From assembly GCF_018619435.1 (NCBI RefSeq), contig NZ_JAHFZF010000002.1:62001-126000 (forward strand): a stretch of 64,000 bases of DNA, in the 5' to 3' direction. Shown here one piece after another: positions 30,428 through 39,193 of the stretch; within the stretch, counting starts at the first letter, position 1; each line of letters starts with the position of its first letter. The translations under genes were made by a program, and so were the position numbers. The notes beneath the pieces are model-generated. The model searched no databases and was not told where the DNA came from. It was given only the letters and a program-made list of their open reading frames with translations. Origin of the DNA: Rhodoferax sp. U11-2br (GTDB lineage Bacteria > Pseudomonadota > Gammaproteobacteria > Burkholderiales > Burkholderiaceae_C).

Positions 30428-30688
30428 TCAGCGTTTGTCTGGCAGCTCGATCTTGACTTCGAGCACTTCCAGATTGTCCTGGCGCTCCAGGTTGACCTTG
30501 ATGTCATCCTGATTGATCCTGACGTATTTGCTGATCACCGCAATCAGTTCACGCTGCAAGTCAGGCAGATAGTCGGGCGTGGCCGGGCTGCGGCCGCTGC
30601 GCTCGTGGGCCAGGATGATCTGCAGGCGCTCCTTGGCCACACTGGCTGTCTTTGTTTTTTCACCGAGAAAAAATGAGAAAAAAGACAT
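30428..30688 (-). CDS. minE: Cell division topological specificity factor MinE
   Basis: An 86-residue protein that drives MinD off the membrane and sets the pole-to-pole Min oscillation. The N-terminal membrane-targeting and anti-MinCD segment is [20 protein letters not shown] and is followed by [13 protein letters not shown]. The C-terminal part (about 35-86) is the dimerisation domain. It lies 3 bp after minD and is the last gene of minCDE. Confidence 0.96.
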   Translation of the reverse strand: MSFFSFFLGEKTKTASVAKERLQIILAHERSGRSPATPDYLPDLQRELIAVISKYVRINQDDIKVNLERQDNLEVLEVKIELPDKR

Positions 30689-30691
30689 GCT

Positions 30692-31507
30692 TTATTTGCT
30701 CCCGAACAGGCGTTGCAACAGGCCTTGCTTGGGTGCGTCGGTGAAACGCATGGGTTTGTCTTCACCCAGGAAACGCGACACCACGTCCTTGTAGGCTTCC
30801 GAGACATCGCTGCCGTTCAGGTGCACCGCTGGCACACCTTGATTGGATGCCTGCAACACACTTTCACTCTCGGGAATCACCCCAATGAGTTTGATGCGCA
30901 AAATGTCCTGGATGTCTTGCAAAGACAGCATCTGACCCTGGTTAACCCGCGCCGGGTTGTAGCGGGTGATCAGCAGGTGTTCCTTGATAGGTTCTTCACC
31001 CGCCATGCCACGTTTGGTTTTGCTGGACAACATGCCCAGGATGCGGTCCGAGTCGCGCACCGAAGACACTTCGGGGTTGGTCACCACCAGCGCTTCGTCG
31101 GCGAAATGCATGGCCATCAACGCCCCGGTTTCAATGCCGGCAGGTGAATCACAGACGATGAAATCAAAGTCCATGGCGGTCAGGTCGGCCAGCACCTTGC
31201 CAACACCCTCTTGTGTCAACGCATCTTTGTCTCGGGTTTGTGAGGCGGCCAGCACGTAGAGGTTGTCACACTGTTTGTCCTTGATCAGCGCCTGGTTCAG
31301 GTTGGCTTCACCATGGATGACGTTGATCAGGTCATACACCACACGGCGTTCACAACCCATGATCAGGTCCAGATTACGCAGGCCCACGTCAAAGTCGATC
31401 ACCGCTGTTTTGTGACCACGCAGTGCCAGGCCGGTTGCAAAACTGGCGCTGGTCGTGGTTTTACCAACGCCACCTTTGCCAGAGGTCACCACAATGATTT
31501 TTGTCAT
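30692..31507 (-). CDS. minD: Septum site-determining ATPase MinD
   Basis: The membrane-binding ATPase of the division-site system. Using the ATG at 31507 (MTKIIVVTSGKGGVGKTT) gives 271 residues, the family length; an upstream start at 31525 would add six residues. The deviant Walker A is SGKGGVGKTTT, switch regions are in DFDVGLRNLDL and DFIVCDSPAG, and the C-terminal amphipathic helix is GLLQRLFGSK. Works with MinC and MinE to keep FtsZ rings at midcell. Confidence 0.96.
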   Translation of the reverse strand: MTKIIVVTSGKGGVGKTTTSASFATGLALRGHKTAVIDFDVGLRNLDLIMGCERRVVYDLINVIHGEANLNQALIKDKQCDNLYVLAASQTRDKDALTQEGVGKVLADLTAMDFDFIVCDSPAGIETGALMAMHFADEALVVTNPEVSSVRDSDRILGMLSSKTKRGMAGEEPIKEHLLITRYNPARVNQGQMLSLQDIQDILRIKLIGVIPESESVLQASNQGVPAVHLNGSDVSEAYKDVVSRFLGEDKPMRFTDAPKQGLLQRLFGSK

Positions 31508-31559
31508 AACTACACAATCTTTCAAACAGGAATTCGGAGGTCGCTTATTGGCGACGTCG

Positions 31560-32339
31560 TCAGGATTTCAGGGATTCAAACAGCAGTTTTTCCTGGCCAT
31601 CATCACTCAGCCGCACTTGCGCTGCCTTGCCCTGGATATCTGGCGCCAGCGGATTTTCGCTGGTGCGGTAAACCCCGGCAATCGAAATGAGTTCTGGCTC
31701 CAGGCAGGTCGAGAAAATACGGGCGTTGACGTTGCCACTGGCACCGGCCATGGCTTTGCCACGCAGGGGGGCATACACATGGATGTGGCCGTCCGCCACA
31801 ATTTCACCACCCTGGTTGACCATGGCCAGCACCACCAGATCCGCACCACGGGCGTACACTTTTTGCCCTGAGCGCACCGGTTTGTCAATCACCAGGGTGC
31901 CAGGTCCGGCCACAGGCACCTCACGCACCACTTCACGGATGACTTCGGTCACCACTTCCCTGACCACCTCGTTCGGTGCTGCAACCACTTTTTTGGCATC
32001 AGCTGCGGGTTTGCTGCGGGCCACTTCCGGCGCCGCGATCACCAGGCCCAAGGCCATTGCCGCTTCGTTGTTGTTGCTCGGATGACCACAAAATGCCACA
32101 GGCTTCAGGCGACAACTCTGCAGGGATGTGATCAGAGCCGACAGACCCTGCTTGTCCACTTCCACCTGGTGTTTGGCGCAGTCAATGACCACCGCGTCCT
32201 GGTCAAAAAAATCGGCGTTGTCGCTGGCAGGCCCATAACGCTTGAGCAATTCAGCCGCCACGGTTTGCAAATCGGGCGTTTTGGTGACCAGCGACATCAG
32301 CGGGAGCTGGGCGCTTTTGATTTCGAAGGAGTCAGTCAC
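31560..32339 (-). CDS. minC: Septum formation inhibitor MinC
   Basis: The FtsZ inhibitor. From a GTG at 32339 (VTDSFEIKSAQLPL) the protein has 259 residues; the frame is open 42 codons upstream but that stretch is not MinC-like, and the ribosome site at the GTG is weak. The N-domain (about 1-105) binds FtsZ. A valine- and glutamate-rich linker (EVVREVVTEVIREVVREV) leads to the C-terminal beta-helix with GDLVVLA-like ADLVVLAMVNQGGEI and GHIHVYAPLRGKAMAG, which binds MinD. First gene of minCDE. Confidence 0.93.
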   Translation of the reverse strand: MTDSFEIKSAQLPLMSLVTKTPDLQTVAAELLKRYGPASDNADFFDQDAVVIDCAKHQVEVDKQGLSALITSLQSCRLKPVAFCGHPSNNNEAAMALGLVIAAPEVARSKPAADAKKVVAAPNEVVREVVTEVIREVVREVPVAGPGTLVIDKPVRSGQKVYARGADLVVLAMVNQGGEIVADGHIHVYAPLRGKAMAGASGNVNARIFSTCLEPELISIAGVYRTSENPLAPDIQGKAAQVRLSDDGQEKLLFESLKS

Positions 32340-32520
32340 AGGTGTTGGGGCGAAACGGGTAAAGCGCAGAGATTGGAGTAAGACAAATACCTTGTCGGGG
32401 ACGGCGTCATCAAGCCAGGCCCAAATGTTACTTGATTGCACCCCAAAAAAAGGCGGGCAGACCAAGGATATTTCACTTTATGCACAAGCTTCTTTGAAAT
32501 TTCTCTGAATGCAGTAAACG

Positions 32521-32874
32521 TTGTCAAAACTTTGGCCTTGTCTTTATCCAAATCTTGGAATATCAAATAGTAGTAGAAGATAAGCTTTGCTCTTCTCCGT
32601 GGATAAGTCCTATTTACTTATATAAAACAAAGACTTAATGAACAACAATTCCTGTGCACGTACCTGTCTTGCATCTGCTACCGAAAACTGAACAACTTCA
32701 CTTTTTCAATTTTTTTGTGGATAAGTATTTTTTTCAAGACACATTATTCACAGACTTATCCAAGTCACCTGTTACAGCTTTGTCTCAGAGCTGTTGAGCC
32801 GTTTGGAATGAAAAACCAGATTCGGGCATAGCGGCGATCTGTTTGTGGCCGTTTGGTGAAAAAAACAGTCAGGA
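32521..32874. other. AT-rich non-coding unit A with DnaA-box-like sites
   Basis: About 350 bp without a gene. It contains a perfect DnaA box TGTGGATAA (32716-32724), CGTGGATAA (32599-32607), TTATTCACA (32744-32752), TTATCCAAG (32757-32765) and TTATCCAAA near 32545, within AT-rich tracts. It aligns along its length with unit B at 33142-33447, including box order and spacing. The adjacent 32340-32520 holds the minC promoter region and nothing else visible. Confidence 0.7.
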
Positions 32875-33129
32875 TTAGCTGTGTGCCGCCAGCTTGGTTC
32901 TGGCGTCGGTGATCTCGTTGTGCACGACATGGACCTTCATATCACCATGGGTGGGTGTGACCAACAGGTCGACAAACTGGGGGATCACATTGGCGTCTGA
33001 TTCCGGCAACGAAATAGCTTTTACAGCCTCAGCCAGCTTGTCCAGAACCTTGTAGTTGTCGGCCAAGCGCGCCCAGCGAGGGGCGTCACTGGCATTGGCT
33101 TTGAGGCGTTTCATGAGCCGACCCTCCAT
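32875..33129 (-). pseudogene. Decayed duplicate of the ccmI 3' end
   Basis: An open frame of 84 codons that aligns with the C-terminal TPR module of the adjacent ccmI: MEGRLMKRLKANASDAPRWA corresponds to MVERLASRLKDNPNDYPGWA, and EITDARTKLAAHS to EITDAKTKLAARS, with about 50 residues missing in the middle. No signal peptide, partner or ribosome site supports a function. It arose with the tandem duplication that also copied the downstream non-coding DNA. Confidence 0.75.
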
Positions 33130-33141
33130 CTTTTTCCGATG

Positions 33142-33447
33142 TCAAAAACGGGGGGCAAAACTTCAGCCTTGTCTTTATATAAATATTGAAATACAAAATA
33201 GTATTAGTAGATAAGCTTTGCCTCCTTCCGTGGATAAGATCATTTAATTCATACAAAACATAGACTTACAGCATTCCAATTCCTGTGCATGTGCATGCCT
33301 TGCAACTGCGCCCGGAAACTGGACAACTCCAGTTCAAAAATTTTTGTGTGGATAAGTCATTTTTTCAAGACAAACTATTCACAGCTTTATCCAAGTCGCG
33401 TTTGACACCTTGGCATAGGGCTGTTGAGCGTTTTTGGACGAAAAAAA
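33142..33447. other. AT-rich non-coding unit B with DnaA-box-like sites
   Basis: Second copy of the module. It holds CGTGGATAA (33229-33237), a perfect TGTGGATAA (33347-33355), a TATTCACAG element near 33378 and TTATCCAAG (33387-33395), all in the same order as unit A. The copies have diverged at many positions but keep the boxes. Confidence 0.7.
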
Positions 33448-33476
33448 ACCAGATGCGGGCATCGCCCGGATCTGGT
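33441..33476 (-). terminator. Intrinsic terminator of the ccm operon
   Basis: ACCAGAT..CGGGC (33448-33460) pairs with GCCCG..ATCTGGT (33464-33476) in a 12-bp stem with one mismatch and a 3-nt loop. On the minus strand it is followed by eight U. It lies 26 bp past the ccmI stop. A degraded copy is visible in unit A near 32812-32850. Confidence 0.88.
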
Positions 33477-33501
33477 TGGTGGCAGTTGGTTGAAAAAAGC
33501 G

Positions 33502-34851
33502 TCAGGGTTTGCTGCGTGCTGCCAGCTTGGTTTTGGCATCGGTGATCTCGCTGCGCACGAGTTGGCTCTCTTGTGAGCCGCCAGGCAGCACCGTCAGCAC
33601 GGTTTCCCAGTGGCGGATGGCAGTGCCGTAGTCAGCCGCCTGGTAAGCGGCTTGTGCTGCCATCATGAGGGCATTGGGCTGCTTTGGATCGATACGCAGG
33701 GCTTTGTTGACCAGTGCCAGTGGTTGACCCTTGAAATCACCTTTAGCGCGTGTGGCCAACAGGTCGGCATACTGGGTGATCAGGTTGGCATCGGTTTCCA
33801 GCAGCGGGCCGGTCTTGCCAAAGGCCTGGACTGCCTCATCGAGCCTGCCCTGGACCTTGTAGGCGTTGGCCAGCCGGGCCCAGCCAGGGTAGTCATTGGG
33901 ATTGTCTTTGAGGCGACTGGCGAGCCGCTCCACCATCTGATTGATCATCTCGGGTGTGGTGCTGCCATTGGCTGCGCCGGCGGGTACAGGTGGCAGTTTG
34001 CTGCTGTCTGCAGATGGCAACTTGCCCTGGGCTCGTGCGTCGTCGATATTGGCCTGGATCTGTTGTGCGTCAGCTGAGTTGGGGTCCAGCAGACCGAGCA
34101 ATTTCTCCCATTGTTTGACGGCCGTTGCGTAGTCTGCCCGTTGGTAGGCGCTGATGCCCGACAACATCAGGCCGTTGGGATGGTTCGGGCTGAGTGTGAG
34201 CACCTCGTTGATCATCTGTGCGGCTTGGCCCTCCAGCTTGCTGCCGTTGAGGATGCCAAGCAAGGCTGCGTAGTCCAGCAACACATCTGGATCTGTGTGC
34301 ACATAGTCGCCCGCCTTCTCAAAAGCCGCTTTGGCCTCTTCTAGCCGGCCCAGCACTTTGTAGGAGCGCGCCAGCATGGCCCAGCCTTTAGGGTTGTCCG
34401 GGTTAGCCTGCAGTTTGGCGGCCAGGGTGTCGACCATTTGTTTGACTTGCTTGTCATCCACTGCGGTGGGCGCCACCCTGTCGATGGCGGTGGGTGCGCC
34501 CAGTTCTATGTAGATGCCGATGGCCAGCGCCGGTGTGGCCAAACCCATGAGCCAGGCGATGCGTTTGGCACTCCAGAAGCTGTTGCTGTGATTGGGCTGG
34601 CGAGATTCGTGGCTTTCCGTGTCGTCGAGCAAACGCAGTTGCAACTCGTCGCGGCTTGCTTCAAAGTCTTGTTGGCTGATGACACCACGTTCCAGGTCAG
34701 CCTCTAGTGCCTTGAGCTGGTCGCGGTGGATGTCAATGTTCAAGCGCTCGGCAGAAACACCACGGTGTTGTGATGGACGCAGCAAGGGATAAATCAGCCA
34801 AGCCACCACCAGCAGCGTCATGAGCGCTGCGATACCAATAAAAACGCTCAT
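33502..34851 (-). CDS. ccmI: Cytochrome c maturation protein CcmI (CycH), duplicated TPR form
   Basis: Holds apocytochrome c for haem ligation. The 449 residues begin with a transmembrane helix (about 4-24) and a second at about 97-116, a cytoplasmic leucine-zipper-like loop (LNIDIHRDQLKALEADLE) between them, then periplasmic TPRs. The TPR region is duplicated: residues about 131-275 (GWAMLARSYKVLGRLEEAKAAF) and about 303-446 (GWARLANAYKVQGRLDEAVQAF) align along their full length. The start overlaps the ccmH stop by 4 bp. Last gene of ccmABCDEFGHI. A third, decayed copy of the second module lies at 32875. Confidence 0.92.
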   Translation of the reverse strand: MSVFIGIAALMTLLVVAWLIYPLLRPSQHRGVSAERLNIDIHRDQLKALEADLERGVISQQDFEASRDELQLRLLDDTESHESRQPNHSNSFWSAKRIAWLMGLATPALAIGIYIELGAPTAIDRVAPTAVDDKQVKQMVDTLAAKLQANPDNPKGWAMLARSYKVLGRLEEAKAAFEKAGDYVHTDPDVLLDYAALLGILNGSKLEGQAAQMINEVLTLSPNHPNGLMLSGISAYQRADYATAVKQWEKLLGLLDPNSADAQQIQANIDDARAQGKLPSADSSKLPPVPAGAANGSTTPEMINQMVERLASRLKDNPNDYPGWARLANAYKVQGRLDEAVQAFGKTGPLLETDANLITQYADLLATRAKGDFKGQPLALVNKALRIDPKQPNALMMAAQAAYQAADYGTAIRHWETVLTVLPGGSQESQLVRSEITDAKTKLAARSKP

Positions 34852-35315
34852 TTTGAAGTTTCAGTCTCTTGTAAGAGGGCTTGTGCCCTGGCACGCTTGG
34901 TATCGTCAAGCACCTCGGTGTTGGCATTGTTCTGGGTTTGGCGGATGGTGCGGATCAGCAGCCAGACCGCGCCCAGCAACAACAACAAAGGGCCAAACCA
35001 CAACAGCCAGGTACTGGGTTTGACAGGGGGTTTGTAAAGCACAAAGTCACCATAACGGCTGACCAGGAACTCCTTGATTTCAGCGTCCGATTTGCCGGCA
35101 GTGATCAGGCTACGGACCTCGCGACGTAAATCATTGGCCAGCTCGGCGCGGGAGCCCGCCAGGGACTCGTTCTGGCACACCAGGCAACGCAGTTCTTCTG
35201 CAATGGTGATCAGGCGTTGCTCCACCACCGGGTCGTCTGCCAAGGGGACGGCTTCGTTGGCATAGGCTGGTGCCAGCAGTTGCCAGCAAAGAATCAAAGC
35301 AAACCAGACTTTCAT
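34848..35315 (-). CDS. ccmH: Cytochrome c maturation thioredoxin-like protein CcmH
   Basis: A 155-residue membrane protein that reduces the apocytochrome CxxCH thiols with CcmG. A signal peptide (about 1-19) is followed by a three-helix domain with the LRCLVCQNE active motif (about 43-51), then a transmembrane helix (about 103-123) and a short cytoplasmic tail. It overlaps ccmG and ccmI by 4 bp on each side. Confidence 0.94.
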   Translation of the reverse strand: MKVWFALILCWQLLAPAYANEAVPLADDPVVEQRLITIAEELRCLVCQNESLAGSRAELANDLRREVRSLITAGKSDAEIKEFLVSRYGDFVLYKPPVKPSTWLLWFGPLLLLLGAVWLLIRTIRQTQNNANTEVLDDTKRARAQALLQETETSK

Positions 35316-35836
35316 TGTTGTAGTTCCCTGATCAAAGGCAGCAGTTTGTTTTGCAAGGCATCCGGTGTGAATGGGCCGATTTGCTTGTAACGAATGACAC
35401 CGGCTTTGTCGATCAAAAAGCTCTCAGGCACACCATACACACCAAAGTTGATGCCGATGCGGCCATCCCGGTCTGCTATCACCACGTCATACGGGTTGCC
35501 AAAACGGGCCAGCCACTTCTGGCCATCCTGGTCCTTGTCTTTGTAGTCCAGCCCAACGATGGGAATGGTCTTGGTCTTGGAAAACTCCAGCAGCAGCGGA
35601 TGTTCCTCGCGACAGGCCACACACCAGGAGGCCCAGGTGTTGAGCAACCAGACCTTGCCCAACATGTCTTGTTTGGTGATCTGCAAAGCCGGGTTGTCCA
35701 GCACCGGGGCAGAGAACTCGGGTGCGGGTTTGCCAATCAAGGGGGAGGGAATTTCACGCGGGTCAAGCGTGAGGCCAATACCGAGGAACACCAGCAAAAC
35801 AACAAAAATACCCAATGGGATATAGGCCTTTTTCAT
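35312..35836 (-). CDS. ccmG: Thiol:disulfide interchange protein CcmG (DsbE)
   Basis: A 174-residue membrane-anchored thioredoxin. An N-terminal helix (about 5-23) precedes the fold with the active site WASWCVACREE (CxxC) and the cis-proline region VYGVPESFLID. It keeps apocytochrome cysteines reduced for haem attachment. Overlaps ccmF and ccmH. Confidence 0.94.
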   Translation of the reverse strand: MKKAYIPLGIFVVLLVFLGIGLTLDPREIPSPLIGKPAPEFSAPVLDNPALQITKQDMLGKVWLLNTWASWCVACREEHPLLLEFSKTKTIPIVGLDYKDKDQDGQKWLARFGNPYDVVIADRDGRIGINFGVYGVPESFLIDKAGVIRYKQIGPFTPDALQNKLLPLIRELQQ

Positions 35837-37800
35837 GCCGTGGCACCTTTCACCTCAGTCCCTGTCCATGTGCTCACGAGCTTGCGGCGGTAGCGTTTGT
35901 CCATCACCGCGATGGCACCACCGAGCGCCATCAAGAGGCAGCCGACCCAGATCCAGGGCACAAAAGGCTTGTGATACACACGTACTGCCCAGGCGGGTGG
36001 GCCGCTGCTGTCGAGTTTTTCACCCAGGGACACATACACATCGCGTGTGAGACCGCTGTCGATGGCGGCTTCGGTCATTGGCATGGTGGATGAAAAATAG
36101 CTGCGTTTTTCAGGGTGAAGGGTCTTGAGCACTCGGCTGTTCTTGATCAGCTCCACCGTGCCGACATCGGCGTTGTAGTTGGGGCCTGCTTTTTGGCTGA
36201 TGCCCGTCAGGCGGAAGGTGTAGCCACCCACTTCGACCGTGTCACCGACGGCCATGCGCACGTCTTTTTCGGTTTCATAACCCTTGACCATGGTGATGCC
36301 AACCACACATACCGCGATACCCATGTGCGCTACATGCATGCCCCAGAAAGACATGGGTGTCGACCTCCAGTGCAGTGTGTCTTTGAGTTGACGGTAGATT
36401 TGCACACAGGACCCCAGAACAATCCAGAAGGCCAGCGACAGTGCCAGCGCCACCAGTGCTGACCAGGACCCCGCCAAAAACGGCGCGCTGCAACCCAGCA
36501 ACATCGACACCAGCGCCACCGGGCTGAGTTTTTTGAGCAGGTTGCTGACTGTGTCAGTCTTCCAACGGGCAAAGGAGCCAATCACCATCAAGAACAGCAC
36601 CGGCAGCATGATGGGCGCAAACACGCTGTTGAAATAGGGTGGTCCCACAGAGAGTTTGCCCAGGTTGAGCGCATCAATGATCAAGGGGTAGACCGTACCC
36701 AGCAAGACTGCGGCTGCTGCGGTGCTCAGCAACACATTGTTGAGCAGCAGAAGGGTTTCGCGTGACAACAGGGCAAAGGAACCACCCGAGCGCACTTTGC
36801 CGGAACGCGTGGCAAACAGAACCAGTGAACTGCCCACCACCAATGCTAGGAACAACAAGATGAACACCCCGCGTTTGGGATCGGACGCAAAGGCATGCAC
36901 CGAGGTCAGTACACCCGAGCGCACCAGGAAGGTACCGAGCAGGCTCAGGGAGAAAGCAATCAGTGACAGCATGATGGTCCAGCTTCTGAACAGACCACGC
37001 TTTTCGGTAACTGCCAGTGAGTGGATCAGTGCGGTGCCGATCAGCCAGGGCAAAAACGATGCGTTTTCCACCGGGTCCCAGAACCACCAGCCACCCCAAC
37101 CCAGTTCGTAATAGGCCCACCATGAACCCAAGGCAATGCCAATGGTCAGACAGATCCAGGCGGCGGTGGCCCAGGGCCGGGTCCAGCGCGCCCAGGCGGC
37201 ATCCAGGCGACCATTGAGCAAGGCGGCAATCGAGAAGGCAAAGGGCACCGACATACCGACATATCCCATGTAGAGCATGGGTGGGTGAAACACCAGACCC
37301 GGGTCTTGCAGCAAGGGATTGAGGTCACGACCGTCGGCCGGGATGTCCACCAGCCGCAAAAACGGGTTGGAGGTGAACAGCATGAACATCAAAAAGCCAG
37401 CCGCAATCAGGGCCATCACCCCCAGCACACGCGACACCATCACATCGGGCAGCTGGCGTGAAAACAGCGATATCGCCATCATCCAGCCGCACAACATCAG
37501 CAGCCACAGCAGCAGTGAGCCCTCATGGCCACCCCAGACGGCGGCAATCCGGTACATGTCTGGTAGTTTAGAGTTGGAGTGCTGCGCGACATACATCACC
37601 GAAAAATCGTTGGTGTAGAACGCGTAGGTCAGACAGCCAAAAGAAAACGCTGCCAGCAGGCACAAAACCTGGGCACCCGGGCGCGCCATAGCCATCCAGT
37701 CGGCGCGGCCTTGCTGCCCACCGGCGATGCTCAACACCCCCAGGAAACAAGCGACCAGCATGGCCAGGATCAGCGAAAAATGTCCAATTTCTGGAATCAT
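35833..37800 (-). CDS. ccmF: Haem lyase subunit CcmF
   Basis: A 655-residue polytopic protein with about 15 transmembrane helices that transfers haem from CcmE to apocytochrome c. The WWD haem-handling motif is GWGGWWFWDPVENASFLPW (about 230-248), and conserved periplasmic histidines occur in VFHPPMLYMGYVG and AVTEK-flanked loops. The length agrees with the family. Overlaps ccmG; a 34-bp gap separates it from ccmE. Confidence 0.96.
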   Translation of the reverse strand: MIPEIGHFSLILAMLVACFLGVLSIAGGQQGRADWMAMARPGAQVLCLLAAFSFGCLTYAFYTNDFSVMYVAQHSNSKLPDMYRIAAVWGGHEGSLLLWLLMLCGWMMAISLFSRQLPDVMVSRVLGVMALIAAGFLMFMLFTSNPFLRLVDIPADGRDLNPLLQDPGLVFHPPMLYMGYVGMSVPFAFSIAALLNGRLDAAWARWTRPWATAAWICLTIGIALGSWWAYYELGWGGWWFWDPVENASFLPWLIGTALIHSLAVTEKRGLFRSWTIMLSLIAFSLSLLGTFLVRSGVLTSVHAFASDPKRGVFILLFLALVVGSSLVLFATRSGKVRSGGSFALLSRETLLLLNNVLLSTAAAAVLLGTVYPLIIDALNLGKLSVGPPYFNSVFAPIMLPVLFLMVIGSFARWKTDTVSNLLKKLSPVALVSMLLGCSAPFLAGSWSALVALALSLAFWIVLGSCVQIYRQLKDTLHWRSTPMSFWGMHVAHMGIAVCVVGITMVKGYETEKDVRMAVGDTVEVGGYTFRLTGISQKAGPNYNADVGTVELIKNSRVLKTLHPEKRSYFSSTMPMTEAAIDSGLTRDVYVSLGEKLDSSGPPAWAVRVYHKPFVPWIWVGCLLMALGGAIAVMDKRYRRKLVSTWTGTEVKGATA

Positions 37801-37834
37801 GGCGTGTTTTTTGTTAAGTGGCGGTGGGCCAGAC

Positions 37835-38278
37835 CTACTTGAGGGAGCTGGCGGCCTTGTTCAGTTGTGCCTGGTCCATGGCATGCTGAGCTTCGGGGGG
37901 CATGTAGTTTTCATCGTGTTTGGCCAACACCTCAGAGGCGGTGAAGTGCCCGCTGCCGTCGAGTTTGCCCTGGGCCACAACGCCTTTGCCTTCCTTGAAC
38001 AGGTCGGGCAGGATGCCGGTGTAGGATACGCTCACCTCTTTGGCGGTGTCGGTCACCACAAAACTCACGGTCAGGTTGTCGCGCTTGAGGGAACCTTCCT
38101 TGACCATGCCACCGACGCGGAAGGTGCGTTCTTTGGGTGCCTCGCCAGAGGCGATCTGGCTCGGGGTGAAGAAAAACACCAGGTTGCTCTCAAAGGCATT
38201 GAGCACAAAGTAGGCGGCCAGCCCAATGGCGGCGAGGCCACCGGCAATGAGGGCGGCGCGTTTATGACGTGGTTTCAT
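37835..38278 (-). CDS. ccmE: Haem chaperone CcmE
   Basis: A 147-residue periplasmic haem carrier with an N-terminal anchor helix (about 9-27) and an OB fold. The covalent haem histidine is in [13 protein letters not shown] (about 122-134), with the following tyrosine conserved. Overlaps ccmD by 4 bp. Confidence 0.95.
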   Translation of the reverse strand: MKPRHKRAALIAGGLAAIGLAAYFVLNAFESNLVFFFTPSQIASGEAPKERTFRVGGMVKEGSLKRDNLTVSFVVTDTAKEVSVSYTGILPDLFKEGKGVVAQGKLDGSGHFTASEVLAKHDENYMPPEAQHAMDQAQLNKAASSLK

Positions 38279-38469
38279 GAGGGTGCGGACGAATGGTGGT
38301 CGTCGTGAGAGCTGGTTTCGTTCAAAAGGTTTCGTAACAAGGCCCGGCGTTGTGCACGCAGTTGCCAGATCTCCCCAAGGACCACCAGCGCGGTGATGCC
38401 AAAACTGCCCCAGACGTAGAGACCGTAACCACCCATCTCCCAGAATTCTGCCCAGCTATGCCACTGCAT
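38275..38469 (-). CDS. ccmD: Haem exporter subunit CcmD
   Basis: A 64-residue protein with a single transmembrane helix (about 14-36, with the family tyrosine and YVWGSFG) and a basic cytoplasmic tail, [11 protein letters not shown]. It releases holo-CcmE from the CcmABC complex. It overlaps the ccmC end by 14 bp and ccmE by 4 bp. Confidence 0.9.
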   Translation of the reverse strand: MQWHSWAEFWEMGGYGLYVWGSFGITALVVLGEIWQLRAQRRALLRNLLNETSSHDDHHSSAPS

Positions 38470-39193
38470 GTTTCACCCATTCCGTATGACGTTCACGATC
38501 CAAAATGATGTTGCGCACCCGAAGCAGGGCGATGGCGATGGCGTACATCCAGAACGCCAGCACCATGATCAACATGCCGCTCAGCATGGTGCTGGCCATG
38601 GAACTGCCTTTGAGCGACACCGAAGCACCTTGGTGCAGGGTGTTCCACCATTTGACCGAAAAATAAATGATGGGCACATTGACCGCACCCACCAGAGCCA
38701 GCACCGCACTGGCCTTGTCGGCCCGGCGTGGGTCGTCAATGCTGGCGTGTAAGGCCATGAAACCGAGGTAGAGAAACAGCAGGATCAGCTCGGAGGTCAG
38801 GCGTGCGTCCCAGACCCACCAGGTGCCCCACATCGGTTTGCCCCACAAGGCCCCGGTGATGAGTGACAAAAAGGCAAACAGTGCGCCCGTGGGAGCCAGT
38901 GCACAGGCCATCATGCCTGACAGGCGGGTGTTGAAAGCCAGCCCCAAGCCAGCCCAGGCGGCCATCACCAGGTAGATCAGCATCGACAGCTGTGAGGCTG
39001 GCACATGGACAAAGATGATGCGGTAACCTTGGCCCTGTTGGGCATCCACGGGGGCCACAAAAAAAGAGATCCACAAACCGACCACGGCCAGCACCGTCGC
39101 CAGGCCGGCAAACCAGGGCCACATCTTGCCCGCCAGCACATAAAAACTTTGTGGCGAGGCAAACTTGAACCAGTGAACAACGCGTGTTTTCAT
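38456..39193 (-). CDS. ccmC: Haem exporter protein CcmC
   Basis: A six-helix membrane protein that loads haem on CcmE; 245 residues from the ATG at 39193 (MKTRVVHWFKFASPQSFY). The WWD motif is WGTWWVWDARLTSEL and flanking haem histidines lie in FVHVPAS and NTLHQG. The open frame upstream is only the shadow of ccmB, which it overlaps by 4 bp. Confidence 0.95.
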   Translation of the reverse strand: MKTRVVHWFKFASPQSFYVLAGKMWPWFAGLATVLAVVGLWISFFVAPVDAQQGQGYRIIFVHVPASQLSMLIYLVMAAWAGLGLAFNTRLSGMMACALAPTGALFAFLSLITGALWGKPMWGTWWVWDARLTSELILLFLYLGFMALHASIDDPRRADKASAVLALVGAVNVPIIYFSVKWWNTLHQGASVSLKGSSMASTMLSGMLIMVLAFWMYAIAIALLRVRNIILDRERHTEWVKHAVA

